Shown piece by piece: positions 61,977 through 64,000 of a stretch of 64,000 nt of DNA. Location: positions 3,224,001 to 3,288,000 of the forward strand of contig NZ_JBDFMH010000001.1 of the NCBI RefSeq assembly GCF_047238125.1, given 5' to 3'. Under the pieces are notes generated by a model. The model worked only from the letters and a program-made list of their open reading frames with translations, was not told the origin of the DNA and did not search any database. The stretch comes from JBDFMH01 sp047238125. GTDB lineage: Bacteria; Pseudomonadota; Alphaproteobacteria; Sphingomonadales; Sphingomonadaceae. Both the position numbers and the translations under genes were made by a program. Numbering within the stretch: the first letter of the stretch is position 1; the number at the start of each line of letters is the position of its first letter.

Positions 61977-62315
61977 CTAATCTATAATTTTCCCAACTTC
62001 TTGGTCCGCTAAATGAGAGAACAAAACAGTATTATCTAATACTAGAAATTTTCTACAATACTCAGGCCTCATTGGCATTGTAACGCACACAGAGATGCCG
62101 CGACTTATGTACATGCCATACTCAGATATTCTATGGCGGTGTATAATAACATTTCTGCCGTCTGCAGAATAGTCTTCAATCCGCCCTGTCGTTGACGGAT
62201 CGCCAAATTCAATCCTTATCCCCTGGAGGGATTTAGAATTCGTATGATCTCTGGGGATCTGCTCATTGCCAATGAGATGGAGCACTACAGTTAACCAAAC
62301 TGTAGAAAGGGTCAT
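61977..62315 (-). CDS. AT-rich orphan gene, hypothetical
   Basis: 112 residues from ATG 62315, preceded by GGAG at 8 nt spacing. Base composition here is clearly lower in GC than in the rest of the window (by eye about 40-45 percent), and codon use differs, so this is probably recently acquired DNA. The protein has a hydrophobic start (TLSTVWLTVVLHLIG), which could be a signal or anchor, followed by a mixed alpha/beta-like soluble part with IRIEFGDPSTTGRIEDYSAD and ISEYGMYISRGISV. No family is recognised. It lies 23 bp upstream of the RTX-like remnant on the same strand. Confidence 0.5.
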   Translation of the reverse strand: MTLSTVWLTVVLHLIGNEQIPRDHTNSKSLQGIRIEFGDPSTTGRIEDYSADGRNVIIHRHRISEYGMYISRGISVCVTMPMRPEYCRKFLVLDNTVLFSHLADQEVGKIID

Positions 62316-62505
62316 CGGGTAAACTCCGCTAGCGCAGGTAGGCTACCGAAAAGCGACGCGACTGCAATGGGCTATGGCAGGCGCGGGGTGAATGGGTGCC
62401 TTGCAGACGGCAGGCGCAAACTGCGTGAGCCGTAAGGCTCCCGGCGCGATCCGGGGCCTGACGTCAGTTGACGGATTACTGGTCGCCCTCTAGGATACCG
62501 GCTCG

Positions 62506-62532
62506 AAAGGCGGCCGGCACGGGTCGCCTTTT
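62506..62532 (+). terminator. Hairpin with T-run ahead of argD
   Basis: AAAGGCG (62506-62512) pairs with CGCCTTT (62525-62531) and is followed by a T, giving a short intrinsic-terminator-like structure 44 bases before argD. It may end transcripts from the left or act in the argD leader. The rest of 62316-62576 holds several GC hairpin-prone segments but no gene that I can support. Confidence 0.45.
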
Positions 62533-62576
62533 CGCGTTCTGGAGTCCGTCCGGCTATTTCCTCGAGGAGCTTTCCT

Positions 62577-63767
62577 ATGTCGATCACCCCGCTGATGCCT
62601 GTCTATCCGCGCTGCGGGGTGCGGCCGGTGCGAGGCGAGGGGTGTCACCTGATCGGCGAAGACGGGCAGCGCTACCTGGACTTCGCCAGCGGCATCGCGG
62701 TCAACCTGCTCGGCCATGGCCATCCGGCGCTGACGAAGGCGATCCAGGAGCAGGCGGCGACGTTGATCCACGTATCGAACCTCTATGGCAGCCCGCAGGG
62801 CGAGGCGCTGGCGCAGCGGCTGGTGGATAACAGCTTCGCCGATACGGTGTTCTTCACCAATTCGGGCGCGGAAGCAGTGGAGTGCGCGATCAAGACCGCG
62901 CGTCGCTATCATTTCGCGAACGGCAATCCGCAGCGCACGAAGATCCTGTCCTTCTCGAGCGCGTTCCACGGCCGCACGCTGGGCACGATCAGCGCCACCA
63001 ACCAGCCGAAGATGCGCGAGGGGTTCGAGCCGCTGCTGCCGGGCTTCGAGGTGCTGCCGTTCGACGATCTCGCCGCCGCCGAAGCCGCGATCGACGAGAC
63101 CACCGCCGGCTTCCTGGTGGAGCCGGTGCAGGGTGAAGGCGGCATCAAGCCGGCATCGCAGGCGTTCCTCCAGGGGCTCCGCCGGCTGTGCGACGCGCAT
63201 GGCCTGCTGCTGATCCTGGACGAGGTGCAGTGCGGCGTGGCGCGCACCGGCACGCTCTATGCCCATGAGCAGTACGGCATCACGCCGGACATCATGGCGA
63301 CCGCCAAGGGCATCGGCGGCGGCTTTCCGCTCGGCGCGTGCCTGGCGACCGAGGAAGCGGCCAAGGGCATGGTGATCGGCACGCACGGATCGACCTATGG
63401 CGGCAACCCGTTGGCGATGGCGGCGGGGCAGGCAGTGCTCGACGTGATCCTGGCGCCCGGCTTCATGGATCAGGTGCGCGCGACCGGCGACCGGCTGCGC
63501 CAGGCGCTGGAACAGATGATCCCCAACCATGATCATCTGTTCGAAGGCGTGCGCGGAATGGGCCTGATGCTGGGCGTGAAACTGAAAAGCGACAGCCGCG
63601 CGTTCGTGGCGCATCTGCGCGATCATCATAATCTGCTGACGGTAGCGGCGGGCGACAACGTCGTGCGCGTGCTGCCGCCGCTGGTGATCGACGACAGCCA
63701 TATCGCCGAGTTCATCGAGAAGCTGTCCGCCGGCGCGCGGGCCTATCAGGTGCCGGAAGCGGCGTGA
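62577..63767 (+). CDS. argD: Acetylornithine/succinyldiaminopimelate aminotransferase
   Basis: 396 residues from ATG 62577 with SD GAGGAG at 7 nt. Class III aminotransferase: YLDFASGIAVNLLGHGHP, FFTNSGAEAVECAIKTAR, SFHGRTLG-type (AFHGRTLGTIS), EPVQGEGG, LDEVQCGVARTG and the PLP lysine in TAKGIGGGFPLG. It makes N-acetylornithine from N-acetylglutamate semialdehyde in arginine synthesis. argF follows after a palindromic repeat. Confidence 0.95.
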   Translation: MSITPLMPVYPRCGVRPVRGEGCHLIGEDGQRYLDFASGIAVNLLGHGHPALTKAIQEQAATLIHVSNLYGSPQGEALAQRLVDNSFADTVFFTNSGAEAVECAIKTARRYHFANGNPQRTKILSFSSAFHGRTLGTISATNQPKMREGFEPLLPGFEVLPFDDLAAAEAAIDETTAGFLVEPVQGEGGIKPASQAFLQGLRRLCDAHGLLLILDEVQCGVARTGTLYAHEQYGITPDIMATAKGIGGGFPLGACLATEEAAKGMVIGTHGSTYGGNPLAMAAGQAVLDVILAPGFMDQVRATGDRLRQALEQMIPNHDHLFEGVRGMGLMLGVKLKSDSRAFVAHLRDHHNLLTVAAGDNVVRVLPPLVIDDSHIAEFIEKLSAGARAYQVPEAA

Positions 63768-63771
63768 CCAT

Positions 63772-63892
63772 GATCCTCCCCCGCGGGGGGAGGGGGCCGG
63801 CCGCTGGCTGGTGGAGGGGTATCGCACAGTCGTTGGGGTTATACCCCTTCATCACGGCTTTGCAGCGGTCCCCCTCTCCCTGTGGGGGAGCA
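63772..63892. repeat. Sphingomonad-type palindromic intergenic repeat, copy 2
   Basis: Begins GATCCTCCCC like copy 1 at 59608, then CCGCGGGGGGAGGGGGCCGGCCGC in part and GTGGAGGGGTAT, facing ATACCCCTTCAT and ending with CTCCCTGTGGGGGAG. The right end is slightly diverged (AGCAACATGAT instead of AGGATC). It lies between argD and argF in the same direction, and its last stem contains the GGGGGAG that serves as the argF ribosome-binding site. Confidence 0.75.
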
Positions 63893-63899
63893 ACATGAT

Positions 63900-64000
63900 A
63901 TGAACCATTTCACCGATCTTGCCGATGCCGGGGCGGATGCGATCGCGGCGATGCTGAACGACGCGCAGGATCGCAAGGCGGCGCGTGCCGGCTGGCCGAA
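63900..64000 (+). CDS. argF: Ornithine carbamoyltransferase, 5' end only
   Basis: 33 codons are visible from ATG 63900: MNHFTDLADAGADAIAAMLN followed by DAQDRKAARAGWPK. This matches the N-terminus of alphaproteobacterial ArgF, which usually reads HFLDLADAGxDA...KAARxGxPKG. SD GGGGGAG (63884-63890) lies 9 nt upstream and belongs to the repeat. Position directly after argD supports the call. The remainder is outside the window. Confidence 0.85.
   Translation, partial: MNHFTDLADAGADAIAAMLNDAQDRKAARAGWP

Noticed and set aside
62395..62470. tRNA-like or attachment-site-like GC hairpins beside the AT-rich patch
   Set aside because: No T-arm motif, no acceptor pairing, and no integrase or flanking direct repeat could be found, so neither a tRNA nor an att site is supported.

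Overview
The window reads as one stretch of chromosome from a sphingomonad-like alphaproteobacterium (Sphingomonas or a close relative). The DNA is GC-rich and dense with GATCG. It carries a GcrA cell-cycle regulator, which is an alphaproteobacterial protein, many 4-nt ATGA/GTGA gene overlaps, and two copies of a GC-rich palindromic intergenic element of the kind seen in sphingomonads. I saw no rRNA, tRNA, CRISPR array, transposase or integrase. Assignments come from reading motifs by eye; no database search was run.

Positions 1-5757: the 3' end of a very large filamentous-haemagglutinin-like secreted protein, followed 11 bp later by a lipoprotein with TPR-like helices and a C-terminal CHAT (caspase-like) protease domain. 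Positions 5765-9876: the edge of a type VI secretion (T6SS) island, with a DUF4123 adaptor, a PAAR protein carrying a C-terminal lytic-transglycosylase-like domain, a divergent CPBP intramembrane protease, and a membrane-anchored M23 peptidoglycan peptidase.

Positions 9991-38983: the T6SS itself. tssK-tssL(OmpA fusion)-tssM-tagF-pppA-ppkA run forward. They converge on vgrG-DUF6931-tagH. A divergent promoter region then leads into ompA-tssA-tssB-tssC-hcp-tagJ-tssE-tssF-tssG-tssH, a small lipoprotein, a TIGR02594-type putative peptidoglycan amidase, a methyltransferase and an exported alpha/beta hydrolase. No TssJ is recognisable. Control appears to be by threonine phosphorylation (PpkA kinase, PppA phosphatase, TagH FHA reader, TagF repressor). 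TssL, PpkA and the CPBP protease share an N-terminal RTV motif that looks like a phosphothreonine site for the FHA protein. This ties the CPBP protease to the T6SS control circuit and is the most interesting lead in the window.

Positions 38980-64000: mostly housekeeping and metabolism. This part holds an APC permease and kynureninase, leuB, a Fur-type iron-uptake operon (TonB receptor, membrane protein, PepSY protein), a DCC/DUF427/AarF-UbiB group, a D-aminoacylase, glutathione peroxidase, metZ-apaG-lysR-GNAT, parE, a diguanylate cyclase, an AhpD-like protein, gcrA, an ABC-2 permease, and argD-argF. Between the permease and argD lies a small AT-rich foreign-looking patch (about 61360-62320) with a frameshifted RTX-like gene remnant and an orphan gene. 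No gap between genes exceeds about 300 bp.
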